A stretch of 64,000 nt of DNA from Azospirillum sp. (lineage in GTDB: Bacteria; Pseudomonadota; Alphaproteobacteria; Azospirillales; Azospirillaceae): contig JAIXPD010000047.1 in the NCBI GenBank assembly GCA_027486405.1, positions 1 through 64,000 on the forward strand, given 5' to 3'. A model generated the notes under the pieces. It saw only the letters and a list, made by a program, of their open reading frames with translations, did no database searches and was not told the DNA's origin. Every line of letters starts with the position of its first letter. The stretch's first letter is position 1. The translations under genes and the position numbers were made by a program. Of the stretch, positions 9,401 to 17,523 are shown one piece after another.

Positions 9401-10219
9401 ATGTCCACCAGCATCGCCCAATCCTTTGTCAAACAGTTCGAACGCGAGGTTCACGAGGCCTACCAGCGCATGGGATCGAAGCTGCGCAACACCGTGCGCA
9501 CCAAGAACAACGTGCAAGGGGCGTCCACCGTCTTCCAGAAGGTCGGCAAGGGCACGGCCTCCACCAAATCGCGCCACGGCGTGGTTCCGGTGATGAACGT
9601 CGATCACACCCCGGTCGAATGCCCGCTGTATGATTTCTACGCCGGTGATTGGGTGGATCGGCTCGACGAGCTGAAGACCAACATCGACGAACGCCAGATC
9701 ATCGCCAACGCCGGGGCCTACGCGCTGGGCCGCAAGACCGATGAACTGCTGCTGGCCGAGTTGAACAAATCGACCAACTACGCGGGCGGCAACACCGACG
9801 GCCTGACCAAGGCCAAGGTTCTGGAAGCGTTTGAAATTCTGGGTGAATCCGATGTGCCCGACGATGGCCAGCGCTTCGCCGTGGTCGGCTGGAAGCAGTG
9901 GAGCCAGCTTCTGAGCATCGAGGAGTTCGCCAGCAGCGACTATGTCGGGGCCGATGAACTGCCCTGGCGCGGGACCCAGGCCAAGCGCTGGCTGGGCACG
10001 CTGTGGATCCCGCATTCCGGGCTGAAGGCCGCCGCCAACGTCCGGCTGTGCCACTGGTACCACAAAACGGCGGTCGGCCACGCGGCGGGGGCCGACGTGA
10101 AGACCGACATCAGTTGGCACGGCGACCGCGCGGCGCATTTCGTCAACAACATGATGAGCCAGGGTGCCGCCCTGATCGACACCACCGGCGTGGTGACGAT
10201 GCGCTGCCTGGAAAGCTGA
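9401..10219 (+). CDS. phage major capsid protein (podovirus-like)
   Basis: A 272-residue virion protein, predicted to form the procapsid shell. It resembles short major capsid proteins of podovirus-like prophages: a helical N-terminus (about residues 1-50), a KGTASTKSRHGVVPVMN stretch, GGNTDGLTKAKVLEAFEIL, and a C-terminal VNNMMSQGAALIDTTGVVTMRCLES that is typical of the end of an HK97-fold capsid protein. Family assignment is from overall pattern, not a single motif. ATG 9401 is preceded by AAGGA. No portal or scaffold gene lies upstream, although these normally precede the capsid gene. Confidence 0.72.
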   Translation: MSTSIAQSFVKQFEREVHEAYQRMGSKLRNTVRTKNNVQGASTVFQKVGKGTASTKSRHGVVPVMNVDHTPVECPLYDFYAGDWVDRLDELKTNIDERQIIANAGAYALGRKTDELLLAELNKSTNYAGGNTDGLTKAKVLEAFEILGESDVPDDGQRFAVVGWKQWSQLLSIEEFASSDYVGADELPWRGTQAKRWLGTLWIPHSGLKAAANVRLCHWYHKTAVGHAAGADVKTDISWHGDRAAHFVNNMMSQGAALIDTTGVVTMRCLES

Positions 10220-10269
10220 TCCAGGACCGCTGATCCGTCGGAACGCCCCCTCTTCCCCGACCGCCTATG

Positions 10270-10461
10270 GCATTCACACATCTTTTTCTTACTGCAACCA
10301 ATTGAAAACAAAATAACTTTCCTGTCATCCCCGCGAAGGCGGGGACCCAGAGTTTTCCGGACAAACCTTATGGAAAAGTCTGGATTCCCGCCTTCGCGGG
10401 AATGACGGTGGAAAGTTCTTTTCCTTCCAATGAGTTGCCTAAGCCAAAGATGTGTGAATCC
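10270..10461. repeat. 192-bp near-complete palindrome (hairpin element)
   Basis: The two halves are inverted copies along almost their whole length: ATTCACACATCTTT (10272-10285) against AAAGATGTGTGAAT (10446-10459), and a CCCGCGAAGGCGGG-type core (10330-10343) against its counterpart (10388-10401). The core resembles the 'gtcattcccgcgaaggcgggaa' repeats found between genes in many proteobacteria. The 12-mer CCCCGACCGCCT occurs on both sides (10255-10266 and 10468-10479). It fills most of the 325-bp gap between the capsid gene and the next phage gene. Confidence 0.85.
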
Positions 10462-10544
10462 GCTAGCCCCCGACCGCCTCCCCGAACCGGGGGGGAGGGG
10501 CCCCGTTCCCGCTGTCTTCCCCCCATTCCCCGGAGATTCGATCC

Positions 10545-10814
10545 ATGGCCTATGCGTCCAAGGATTTGAGCGTGCTTGCCTATGCCAACGGTTTCACGCT
10601 CTGGCATTACACCACCCACGACCTCGCCGCCGATGTGGACACCATCGGCTATTTCAACGGCGCCTCGGACCTGCTGCGGGTGGGCGACATGGTGCTGGCC
10701 AATTGCGCCGTCGGCGGCACGCCGTCGGGCGGGGTGATGATCGTCGCCTCCAACGCGGCGGGGGTGGTGGACGTCACCAACCTGACCGCCTTCGGTGCCA
10801 GCAACAGCGATTGA
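10545..10814 (+). CDS. small phage structural protein, unknown role
   Basis: An 89-residue protein, MAYASKDLSVLAYANGFTLWHY..., followed by a beta-rich Gly/Val segment (VGDMVLANCAVGGTPSGGVMIVASN). No signal peptide or membrane helix. Position right after the capsid gene and before a fibre-like gene suggests a head decoration or tail-associated protein; this is inference from context. Its stop is followed at once by AGGAGG for the next gene. Confidence 0.65.
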   Translation: MAYASKDLSVLAYANGFTLWHYTTHDLAADVDTIGYFNGASDLLRVGDMVLANCAVGGTPSGGVMIVASNAAGVVDVTNLTAFGASNSD

Positions 10815-10825
10815 GGAGGCCCGCC

Positions 10826-11932
10826 ATGAGCGTGCTGACGAGCGGGTGCCGCATCAGTCATCCGGCGGATGGCGCGCGGGCGGCCTTCGCCTATGATTTC
10901 CGCATCCTTGACGCCACCCATCTGACGGTGTCCCTGCGCGACGCCGTCACCGGGGCGGACAGCGCCCAAAGCCTGAACACCCATTACACGGTGACGGGTG
11001 CGGGCGCGCCGGGCGGCGGCACGGTGGTGTTTCCCGCCCCGCCGCCGCCGGGGTTGCGGGTGGTGATCGCGCGGACCATGCCCGCGCTCGACCACGGCTA
11101 TCCCGGTCTGACGGCGGATCAGGCGTTCGACCGGCTGGCGGTGTTGGCGCAGCAGGCGCAGGACGCGGCCAGCCGGGCGGTGCGCTTCCCGTTGGGCGAC
11201 AGCCCGTCGCTGGCCGCCGAACTGCCCGCCGCCCCGGCGCGGGCGGGCAAGGCGCTGGCCTTCGACGGCAACGGGAACGTCGCCCTGGTGTCGCTGGCCT
11301 CCCCCACCTTCGACACCAACATCGTGGAATGGGCGGAGGTGCAGAACACCCCGCGCACGCTGGCCGGATTCGGCATCCTCGACGCCACGCCGCTGTCCCA
11401 CATCGGGGCGGGCGCGGCAGCACACGCGCTGGCGAGCGCGGAGGCCGACGGTTTCATGAGCGCGGCCGATAAGGCCAAGCTCGACCGGTTCGGGGCGCAG
11501 GGGCCGGTGCGCGGCTGCCTGCTGACCCTGGTCGAACCGCAGGGCTTCGGCCCGTCGGTCGGCGGGCGGGTGATCTGGTCCACCGTGGTGTGGGACAGCG
11601 ACGGCTGTTTCCAACCGGTCACGCCCACCCGCGTGGTGACGCCCGCCTGGGCGCGGCTGGCCCGGTTGACGGCGCGGGTGGAGATCGGCGCGGAGATGGA
11701 CAGCGTCCGCGATCTCGCCATCCGGCGGAACGGCAGCGCCGAGTATCCGGGGCGGGCGGTGACGCACGGCCACGGCAACATGACGGCGCGCAACGTCGCC
11801 CCGCTGGTCGCCACCCCGTGGCTGCCGGTGGCGGCGGGCGATTGGTTCGACGTGCATCTGGACCACAGCTCCTTTTCGCCCTTCGAGCTGTTGGCCAACG
11901 GCGGCACCTGGCTTCAGGCCGAGTTCGTCTGA
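10826..11932 (+). CDS. phage tail fibre-like receptor-binding protein
   Basis: A 368-residue predicted virion adhesin. The first 110 residues resemble the virion-anchoring domain of T7 gp17-type fibres (FAYDFRILDATHLTVSL, HYTVTGAGAPGGGTVVF). A linker contains GKALAFDGNGN, also found in the tailspike at 15482. The segment ADGFMSAADKAKLDRF is a motif commonly seen in phage tail fibres. The C-terminus is a beta-rich domain without recognised enzyme motifs. AGGAGG at 10814-10819 sets the start at ATG 10826. Confidence 0.75.
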   Translation: MSVLTSGCRISHPADGARAAFAYDFRILDATHLTVSLRDAVTGADSAQSLNTHYTVTGAGAPGGGTVVFPAPPPPGLRVVIARTMPALDHGYPGLTADQAFDRLAVLAQQAQDAASRAVRFPLGDSPSLAAELPAAPARAGKALAFDGNGNVALVSLASPTFDTNIVEWAEVQNTPRTLAGFGILDATPLSHIGAGAAAHALASAEADGFMSAADKAKLDRFGAQGPVRGCLLTLVEPQGFGPSVGGRVIWSTVVWDSDGCFQPVTPTRVVTPAWARLARLTARVEIGAEMDSVRDLAIRRNGSAEYPGRAVTHGHGNMTARNVAPLVATPWLPVAAGDWFDVHLDHSSFSPFELLANGGTWLQAEFV

Positions 11933-11981
11933 GGCCCCTGTTTTTCCATCCCCCCCTCCCTCCCTTTCGGAGATGCCCGCC

Positions 11982-12551
11982 ATGGCCCTGACCGCCATCG
12001 GTTTGTGCGGCCGCGCGCTCATCAAGATCGGCGCGACCGCGATCACCAGCTTTGACGACGGCTCCGCCGAGGCCGAGGTGGCGGGCGCGCTCTACGCCCC
12101 GGCGCGCGACGCGCTGCTGTCCGCCAACGCCTGGAGCTTCGCCACCGTGCAAGCCGCGCTGCCGCGTCTGGCGGTGGAGCCGGTCGCCGATTTCGCCAAC
12201 GCCTTCCAGCTTCCCGCCGATTTTCTGCGGGCGCTGGGGGCGGGCGGCAGCGGGCGGAGCCGGGGGCTGGCCTACCGCATCGTCGGGCGCACGCTGCTGT
12301 GCGACGCGGAGGCGGTGACGCTCGCCTATGTGGCCCGGCCCGACGAGGGGGATTTTCCGCCCTTCTTCGACCAGGCGCTGATCGCCCGGCTGGCCGCCGA
12401 ATTCTGCATCCCGCTGACCGAAAGCAGCAGCCGGGCGGAAACGCTGGTCGCGCTGGCCGACGCCGAGTTCCGCCGCGCCCGCCAGATCGACGCCCAGCAG
12501 GACAACCAGCCGGGCTTCGAGGATTTCACCCTGATCGACGCGAGGGCGTGA
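11982..12551 (+). CDS. phage tail tubular protein A (T7 gp11-like)
   Basis: A 189-residue protein predicted to form the upper ring of a short non-contractile tail, joining the portal vertex to the nozzle. Typical features are ALTAIGLCGRALIKIGATAITSFDDGSAEAEVAGALY at the start, DALLSANAWSFA, and the YVARPDEGDFPPFFDQALIARLAAEFCIPLT segment. I prefer ATG 11982, nine bases after CGGAG, over ATG 11973, which is too close to that motif. The stop overlaps the next start as TGATG. Confidence 0.85.
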   Translation: MALTAIGLCGRALIKIGATAITSFDDGSAEAEVAGALYAPARDALLSANAWSFATVQAALPRLAVEPVADFANAFQLPADFLRALGAGGSGRSRGLAYRIVGRTLLCDAEAVTLAYVARPDEGDFPPFFDQALIARLAAEFCIPLTESSSRAETLVALADAEFRRARQIDAQQDNQPGFEDFTLIDARA

Positions 12552-14446
12552 TGGGCCGTCTGCAACAGGTCAAAACCAACTTCACGGCGGGCGAGATCGG
12601 CCGCCGACTGTTGGGGCGCGGCGATCTGCGCGCCTACGACAACGGGGCGTTGGCGCTGCGCAACGTCTTCATCGACCCGACCGGCGGGGTGACGCGGCGC
12701 TCCGGGCTGGCCTTTTCCGGGCTGGCGCGCGGCGACGGGCGGCTGGTGGCCTTCGAATACAACACCGAACAGACCTATCTCCTGGTGTTTTCGGCGGGAA
12801 AGATCGACGTGATGCGGGGCGGGGCGCGGCTGGCCAGCGTGGACGCGCCCTGGACCGCCGCGCAACTGGCGCACATCACCTGGACGCAGAGCGCCGACAC
12901 GCTGCTGGTCTGCCATCCCGACGTCACCCCGCGCAAGCTGACGCGCGGGGAGGGCGGAAGCTGGAGTCTGTCGGAGTGGAGCTTTGCCGTGCAGGGCGAA
13001 CTGGTCCGGCTGCCCTTCTACCGCTTTGGCGATCCGGCGGTGACGCTGACGCCATCGGGGACCGGCGGGGCGATCACCGTCACCGCGTCGGCCCCGGTGT
13101 TCGACCCGCGCCACGACGGCACGCGGATCCGCATCCAGGGCAAACAACTGCTCGTCACCGGCGTGCTGTCGGCCACCCAGATCGCGGCGACGGTCAAGGA
13201 AGGCTTGCCCAACAGCAGCGCCACCACCGATTGGGAGGAGCAGGCCTTTTCCGCCCTGCGCGGCTGGCCGGTGTCGGCGGCCTTTCACCAGGACCGGCTG
13301 GTCATCGGCGGCGGGCGCGATCTGCCGAACCGGCTGTGGCTGTCGCGCTCCGCCGATCTGTGGAATTTCGATCTCGGCACCGGGCTGGACGACGAGGCCA
13401 TCGAGTTCGGCATCCTGTCCGATCAGGTCAACGCCATCCGCGCCGTCTTTTCGGGCCGCCATTTGCAGGTGTTCACCTCGGGCGCGGAATACACGGTGAC
13501 GGGCGACCCGCTGACGCCGCAGAGCATCCAGGTGCACCGGCAGACCCGCATCGGCTCGCCGCTCGACCGCAGCATCCCGCCGCGTGATGTCGATGGGGCG
13601 ACGCTGTTCGTGCCGCGCAACCGGCGCGAAATCCGCGAATTCCTCTACACCGACACCGAAGCGGCCTATCAGGCCAACGATCTGGCGTTGCTGGCCCGCC
13701 ATCTGGTGGTGAACCCGCGCGACCAGGATTACGACCAGACCCGCCGCCTGCTGTTCGTGGCGATGGAGGATGGCTCGCTCTGCACGCTCACCGTCTATCG
13801 GACGGAGAGCGTCACCGCCTGGACCCGGTTGGAAACCGACGGGCTGGTGCGCTCCGTCGCCGTGGTGGGCGACGATGTGTTCGCGCTGATCGACCGCGCG
13901 GGGGTGTGGAGCATCGAGCGCTTCGACGATTCCCTGAATCTGGACGCGGCGGTGGTGGCCGAGCGGTCCGGCGACACCGCCGTCTGGCCCGGTTTCGCCC
14001 ATCTGGAAGGCCGGACGGTGACGGTGCTGGCCGACGGGGTGGTGCGCCCGCCGGTTCTGGTGCGGGCCGGGACCATCACCCTGTCGCCGCCCGCCCGCCG
14101 CATCGAGGCGGGCCTGCCCTACCGCCACCGCATCGAACCGCTGCCGCCCAATCTGGTGGGGCAGGCGACCGGGGCCGATCTGGTCCGGCTGATCGCCGTC
14201 ACCTTCCGGCTGGAGGAGACGGCGGCGCTGCGCGTCGATCTGGGGCGCGGGCTTCAGGATTTGCCGCTGCACCGGCTGGGGCCGCGACCCGTGGATGGTG
14301 TGCCGCCGCGCGTGTCGGGCGACCGGCGGCTGCGGGCCTTGGGCTGGCGGCGCGACATCGACGTGCCGCTGTGGCGCATCGAACAGGACGCGCCGCTGCC
14401 CTTCACGCTGCTTTCCGTAACCATGGACATGAAGGTGAACGACTGA
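12551..14446 (+). CDS. phage tail tubular protein B / nozzle protein (T7 gp12-like)
   Basis: A 631-residue protein predicted to form the tail nozzle. The N-terminus VKTNFTAGEIGRRLLGRGDLRAYDNGALALRNVFIDPTGG is characteristic of the family, as are the beta-propeller-like repeats (FEYNTEQTYLLVFSAGKIDV, WTQSADTLLVCHPDV, RLVIGGGRDLPNRLWLSRS). Length is somewhat below T7 gp12. TGATG junctions on both sides show tight coupling with its neighbours. Confidence 0.86.
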   Translation: MGRLQQVKTNFTAGEIGRRLLGRGDLRAYDNGALALRNVFIDPTGGVTRRSGLAFSGLARGDGRLVAFEYNTEQTYLLVFSAGKIDVMRGGARLASVDAPWTAAQLAHITWTQSADTLLVCHPDVTPRKLTRGEGGSWSLSEWSFAVQGELVRLPFYRFGDPAVTLTPSGTGGAITVTASAPVFDPRHDGTRIRIQGKQLLVTGVLSATQIAATVKEGLPNSSATTDWEEQAFSALRGWPVSAAFHQDRLVIGGGRDLPNRLWLSRSADLWNFDLGTGLDDEAIEFGILSDQVNAIRAVFSGRHLQVFTSGAEYTVTGDPLTPQSIQVHRQTRIGSPLDRSIPPRDVDGATLFVPRNRREIREFLYTDTEAAYQANDLALLARHLVVNPRDQDYDQTRRLLFVAMEDGSLCTLTVYRTESVTAWTRLETDGLVRSVAVVGDDVFALIDRAGVWSIERFDDSLNLDAAVVAERSGDTAVWPGFAHLEGRTVTVLADGVVRPPVLVRAGTITLSPPARRIEAGLPYRHRIEPLPPNLVGQATGADLVRLIAVTFRLEETAALRVDLGRGLQDLPLHRLGPRPVDGVPPRVSGDRRLRALGWRRDIDVPLWRIEQDAPLPFTLLSVTMDMKVND

Positions 14447-15441
14447 TGGGTGGAATCACGCCTTTGGTCACGACGGCCCTGCCCCTGGCGGGGTCGGTCG
14501 TCAGCACGGTGCGCAGCGCCAGCACCGGCAGCAACACATCGGCGCAGCAGGCCGCTGCCCAGCAGGCGGCGGCCCAACAAGCGGCGGCCCAACAAGCGGC
14601 GGCGGAGCTGGAATACAAACGCCAACAGGACGCCGCGCGCGCCCAGTTGGAGGCGGAGGCGCTGGCCTACCAGAAGCAGAAGGACGCCGCCGCCGCCGCT
14701 GCCGCCGCCGCCGCGCTCGAAGCGCAGCGCCAGAAGGACACAGCGGCGGCCACGGCGGCGGCGACCGCCCTGGAAACGCAACGCCAGCAGGAGGCGTCGC
14801 GGCTGGCGGCCGAACAGGCGGCGCTGGAGCGCAAATACGCCGAGGAGCGCGCCGCCAGCGACCGCGCGGCGGCGGCGGACGCGGCCGCGCGCCAGCAACA
14901 GGCCCAATTGGCCGAGGAGGCGCAGGCCCGCGAGTGGGCGCGCCAGGATCTGTTGCGTCAACAGGACGCCGAGATTCAGCGCCAGAAGGAGGAGGCCGCC
15001 CGCATCGCCGCCGAACAGGCCCGCGCCAACGAGATCGAGAGCTACCGCGCCAGCCAGGAACAGACGCTGGCGCAATTGCGCCTGAGCCAGGACGCGGCCT
15101 ATCAGGCGCAGGAAAAGGAGTCGCAGGCGCAGTTGGCGCAGTTGGCCGCCGCCGCCGACGCGGCGGAGAAGCGCCGGGTCGAGGCGCTGCGCCAAAGCCT
15201 GAGCAAGACCCGCGCCAGCCTGGGCGCGCGCGGCGTGTCCGCCACGGACGGGTCGGGCGAGGCGATCCTGCTGGGCCTGACCAAGGACACCGACTCCGAC
15301 CGCCAGAACGCCCAGGCGGTGGACCAGCTCAAGAAACAGGCGATCCAACAGAATCTCGACGCGGTCAAGCGACGCAACCTGTTGGAACAGACCCAGCTCG
15401 CCGACCGGCAGAAGCTGGAGTTCCTGAGCAAGTATTTCTGA
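14446..15441 (+). CDS. phage coiled-coil protein, possible internal virion protein
   Basis: A 331-residue Ala/Gln/Glu-rich protein with almost continuous coiled-coil character (residues about 55-265). It has four tandem QQAAA units (15-bp DNA repeats at about 14545-14605). The C-terminal 70 residues (SLGARGVSATDGSGEAILLGLTKDTDSDRQNAQ...) are more globular and resemble the end of short internal-virion or ejection-type proteins. The position after gp12-like and before the tailspike is where T7 encodes its internal core proteins, but this one is much shorter. Confidence 0.65.
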   Translation: MGGITPLVTTALPLAGSVVSTVRSASTGSNTSAQQAAAQQAAAQQAAAQQAAAELEYKRQQDAARAQLEAEALAYQKQKDAAAAAAAAAALEAQRQKDTAAATAAATALETQRQQEASRLAAEQAALERKYAEERAASDRAAAADAAARQQQAQLAEEAQAREWARQDLLRQQDAEIQRQKEEAARIAAEQARANEIESYRASQEQTLAQLRLSQDAAYQAQEKESQAQLAQLAAAADAAEKRRVEALRQSLSKTRASLGARGVSATDGSGEAILLGLTKDTDSDRQNAQAVDQLKKQAIQQNLDAVKRRNLLEQTQLADRQKLEFLSKYF

Positions 15442-15481
15442 CCATCCGCCCTGACCGGCAGCGGCAACGCGGAGCCTTCCG

Positions 15482-17512
15482 ATGACCAGTTCCGTTCTCA
15501 TCCCGCGCGGCACCCCGCGCGTGCAATACATCGCCGACGGCGCGCTGCGGGTCTTCACCTACCCGTTCCCGATCTTCACCGCCGAGGATCTCCAGGTGTT
15601 TCTGGGGGCGGCGCTGCAAAGCATCGGCTACAGCGTGGCGGGGGCCGGGGCCACGGCGGGTGGCAGCGTCACCTTTGCCAGCGCCCCGGCGACGGGCACG
15701 GCGGTGACGCTGCGCCGCCGTCTGGCGGTGGAGCGCACCAGCGATTTCAGCGACAGCGGGCCGCTGCCCGCCGCCGCGCTCAATCAGGAGTTCGACCGGC
15801 TGACCGCGTCGGTGCAGCAGGTGGCGGGCGATCAGGAGCGGATGTTGCGCTACGCCGACACCGATCTGCCCGCCTCCACCCTGCTGCCGGGGCGGGCGGA
15901 ACGGCTGGGCAAGCTGTTGAGCTTCGACGGCGAGGGCAACCCGACCGTCCGCCCGCCGGTGGATGAGGAGGCGCTGTCCACCTACGCCCCGCCGGGGGCT
16001 GGGGCGGTCAGCCGTCGGGTGCGCGACAAGCTGGCCGATCTCGTCTCGGTCAAGGATTTCGGCGCGGTCGGCGACGGCACGGTCGATGACACGCTGGCCT
16101 TTCAGACCGCCCTGACCTCCGCCCGGGCGGTGCATGTGCCGTCCGGCACCTACCGCATCACCAACACGCTGACGCTGGCCTATGGCAAGACGCTGACCGG
16201 GGCAGGGCAAAGCGCGGTGATCACGGGGGCGTCGTCCGCCTTTGACCTGATCCACATCCCCGATGGTTACGCCACGCTGTCGTCTTTGCGGTTGGAGGGC
16301 GGAAAGGCCGGGGTGCGGCTGTTCGGGCGCGATGGCGCTTGCGTGCAAAACAGTCTGACCGATCTGACCCTGTGGGATCCGCAGGTCGGCCTGCTGTTCG
16401 ACGGTTACACCGATCCGAATTTCCCCTGCTATTGGAACAACGTCGCGCGTGTGCTGGTCGCCCGGCCGGCGCAGCACGGGGTGTGGCTGACCCGCAGCGG
16501 GGCGGGGGACACGCCCAACGCCAACCGCTTTCACGCCGTGCGCGTCTATTCGCTGTCGGCCCCGATCTCCGGCAGCGGTTTTTTCGTCGAGCAGGGCAAG
16601 TACAACAACAGCTTCTTCGATTGCGAGGCCAACCTGTCGACGATGGCCGCCGCCTGTTTCCGGGTCGGGGCCGTCACCGACAAGACGCTGATCGTCAATT
16701 TCTACGCCGAATCGCTGGGTGGGGTGCCGAACATCCGGCTGGACGCCGGGTCGGTCGAAACCGCCATCGTCAATCTGTTCTCCGCCGCCGCCGGTCCGGC
16801 CATTCTGGATCTGTCGGGTGGGCAATACACGGCGGTCAACGCGGGCTACCCCGACAAGAACCGCCTGCAAGCCAGCCGCGTGACGCAACTGACCGTCGAG
16901 GCGCTGCGCTTTGACACCGACTATGTCGAGCCGGAGCATGGCGGGCGGGTCGATCTGGATCTGACCAGCTCGGTCTATCTGATGAGCGCCTATGGCGGGC
17001 CTGTCGAGGCGCGCTTGCCGCCCGCCGGGTCGGCCAACGGCCACACGGTGACGATCAAGAAGACCGACGCGTCGGCCAACGTCCTGACCATCACCGAGCG
17101 CGACGGGCCGGGACCGGACGGGCGGCGGCTGGCGCTGGGCAACCGCTATGACGTGGCGACGCTGGTGTCGAACGGGGCGAACTGGTGGATCGTGTCCGCC
17201 AACAGCCCGCCCGCCAACGCGCATTTCCACGAGGGGGCCGGGCTGTTCGAACCCGATCTCAACCAGGCGCTCTATCTGGTCAGCGCCTGGAGCGGCGACG
17301 TCGAGGTGCGCCTGCCCACCCCCAGCGCCGCCCACGCGGTGGGGCGGACGGTGACGGTGAAGAAATCGGACAGCAGCGGCCACCGCGTCACCGTGACCAG
17401 CCAGACCGGGACCGGCCCCGACGCCGAGGCCATCGCGCTGACCGGCCAGGGCCACGCGGTGACGGCGATGTCGAACGGGGCGGGCTGGCACATCCTGGGG
17501 CGGAACCCATGA
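15482..17512 (+). CDS. phage tailspike with pectate-lyase-like beta-helix
   Basis: A 676-residue predicted receptor-binding and probably polysaccharide-degrading spike. Residues 1-110 form a T7-fibre-like anchoring domain (FTYPFPIFTAEDLQVFL). After the linker comes SVKDFGAVGDGTVDDTLAFQTAL (about 182-204), the standard opening of the pectate-lyase_3/GH28-type beta-helix. The C-terminus carries two tandem modules of about 85 residues, each with a VYLMSA/LYLVSA - VTIKK/VTVKK - SNGA(N/G)W pattern. Its stop overlaps an ATG (17509) of the next frame. Catalytic residues cannot be assigned by eye. Confidence 0.8.
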   Translation: MTSSVLIPRGTPRVQYIADGALRVFTYPFPIFTAEDLQVFLGAALQSIGYSVAGAGATAGGSVTFASAPATGTAVTLRRRLAVERTSDFSDSGPLPAAALNQEFDRLTASVQQVAGDQERMLRYADTDLPASTLLPGRAERLGKLLSFDGEGNPTVRPPVDEEALSTYAPPGAGAVSRRVRDKLADLVSVKDFGAVGDGTVDDTLAFQTALTSARAVHVPSGTYRITNTLTLAYGKTLTGAGQSAVITGASSAFDLIHIPDGYATLSSLRLEGGKAGVRLFGRDGACVQNSLTDLTLWDPQVGLLFDGYTDPNFPCYWNNVARVLVARPAQHGVWLTRSGAGDTPNANRFHAVRVYSLSAPISGSGFFVEQGKYNNSFFDCEANLSTMAAACFRVGAVTDKTLIVNFYAESLGGVPNIRLDAGSVETAIVNLFSAAAGPAILDLSGGQYTAVNAGYPDKNRLQASRVTQLTVEALRFDTDYVEPEHGGRVDLDLTSSVYLMSAYGGPVEARLPPAGSANGHTVTIKKTDASANVLTITERDGPGPDGRRLALGNRYDVATLVSNGANWWIVSANSPPANAHFHEGAGLFEPDLNQALYLVSAWSGDVEVRLPTPSAAHAVGRTVTVKKSDSSGHRVTVTSQTGTGPDAEAIALTGQGHAVTAMSNGAGWHILGRNP

Positions 17513-17523
17513 AGGAGGTGGCC

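Noticed and set aside
10255..10479. 12-bp direct repeat CCCCGACCGCCT as a target duplication of the palindrome
   Set aside because: The repeats do not abut the palindrome ends symmetrically (3 and 6-8 bases away), so I report them only as an observation.
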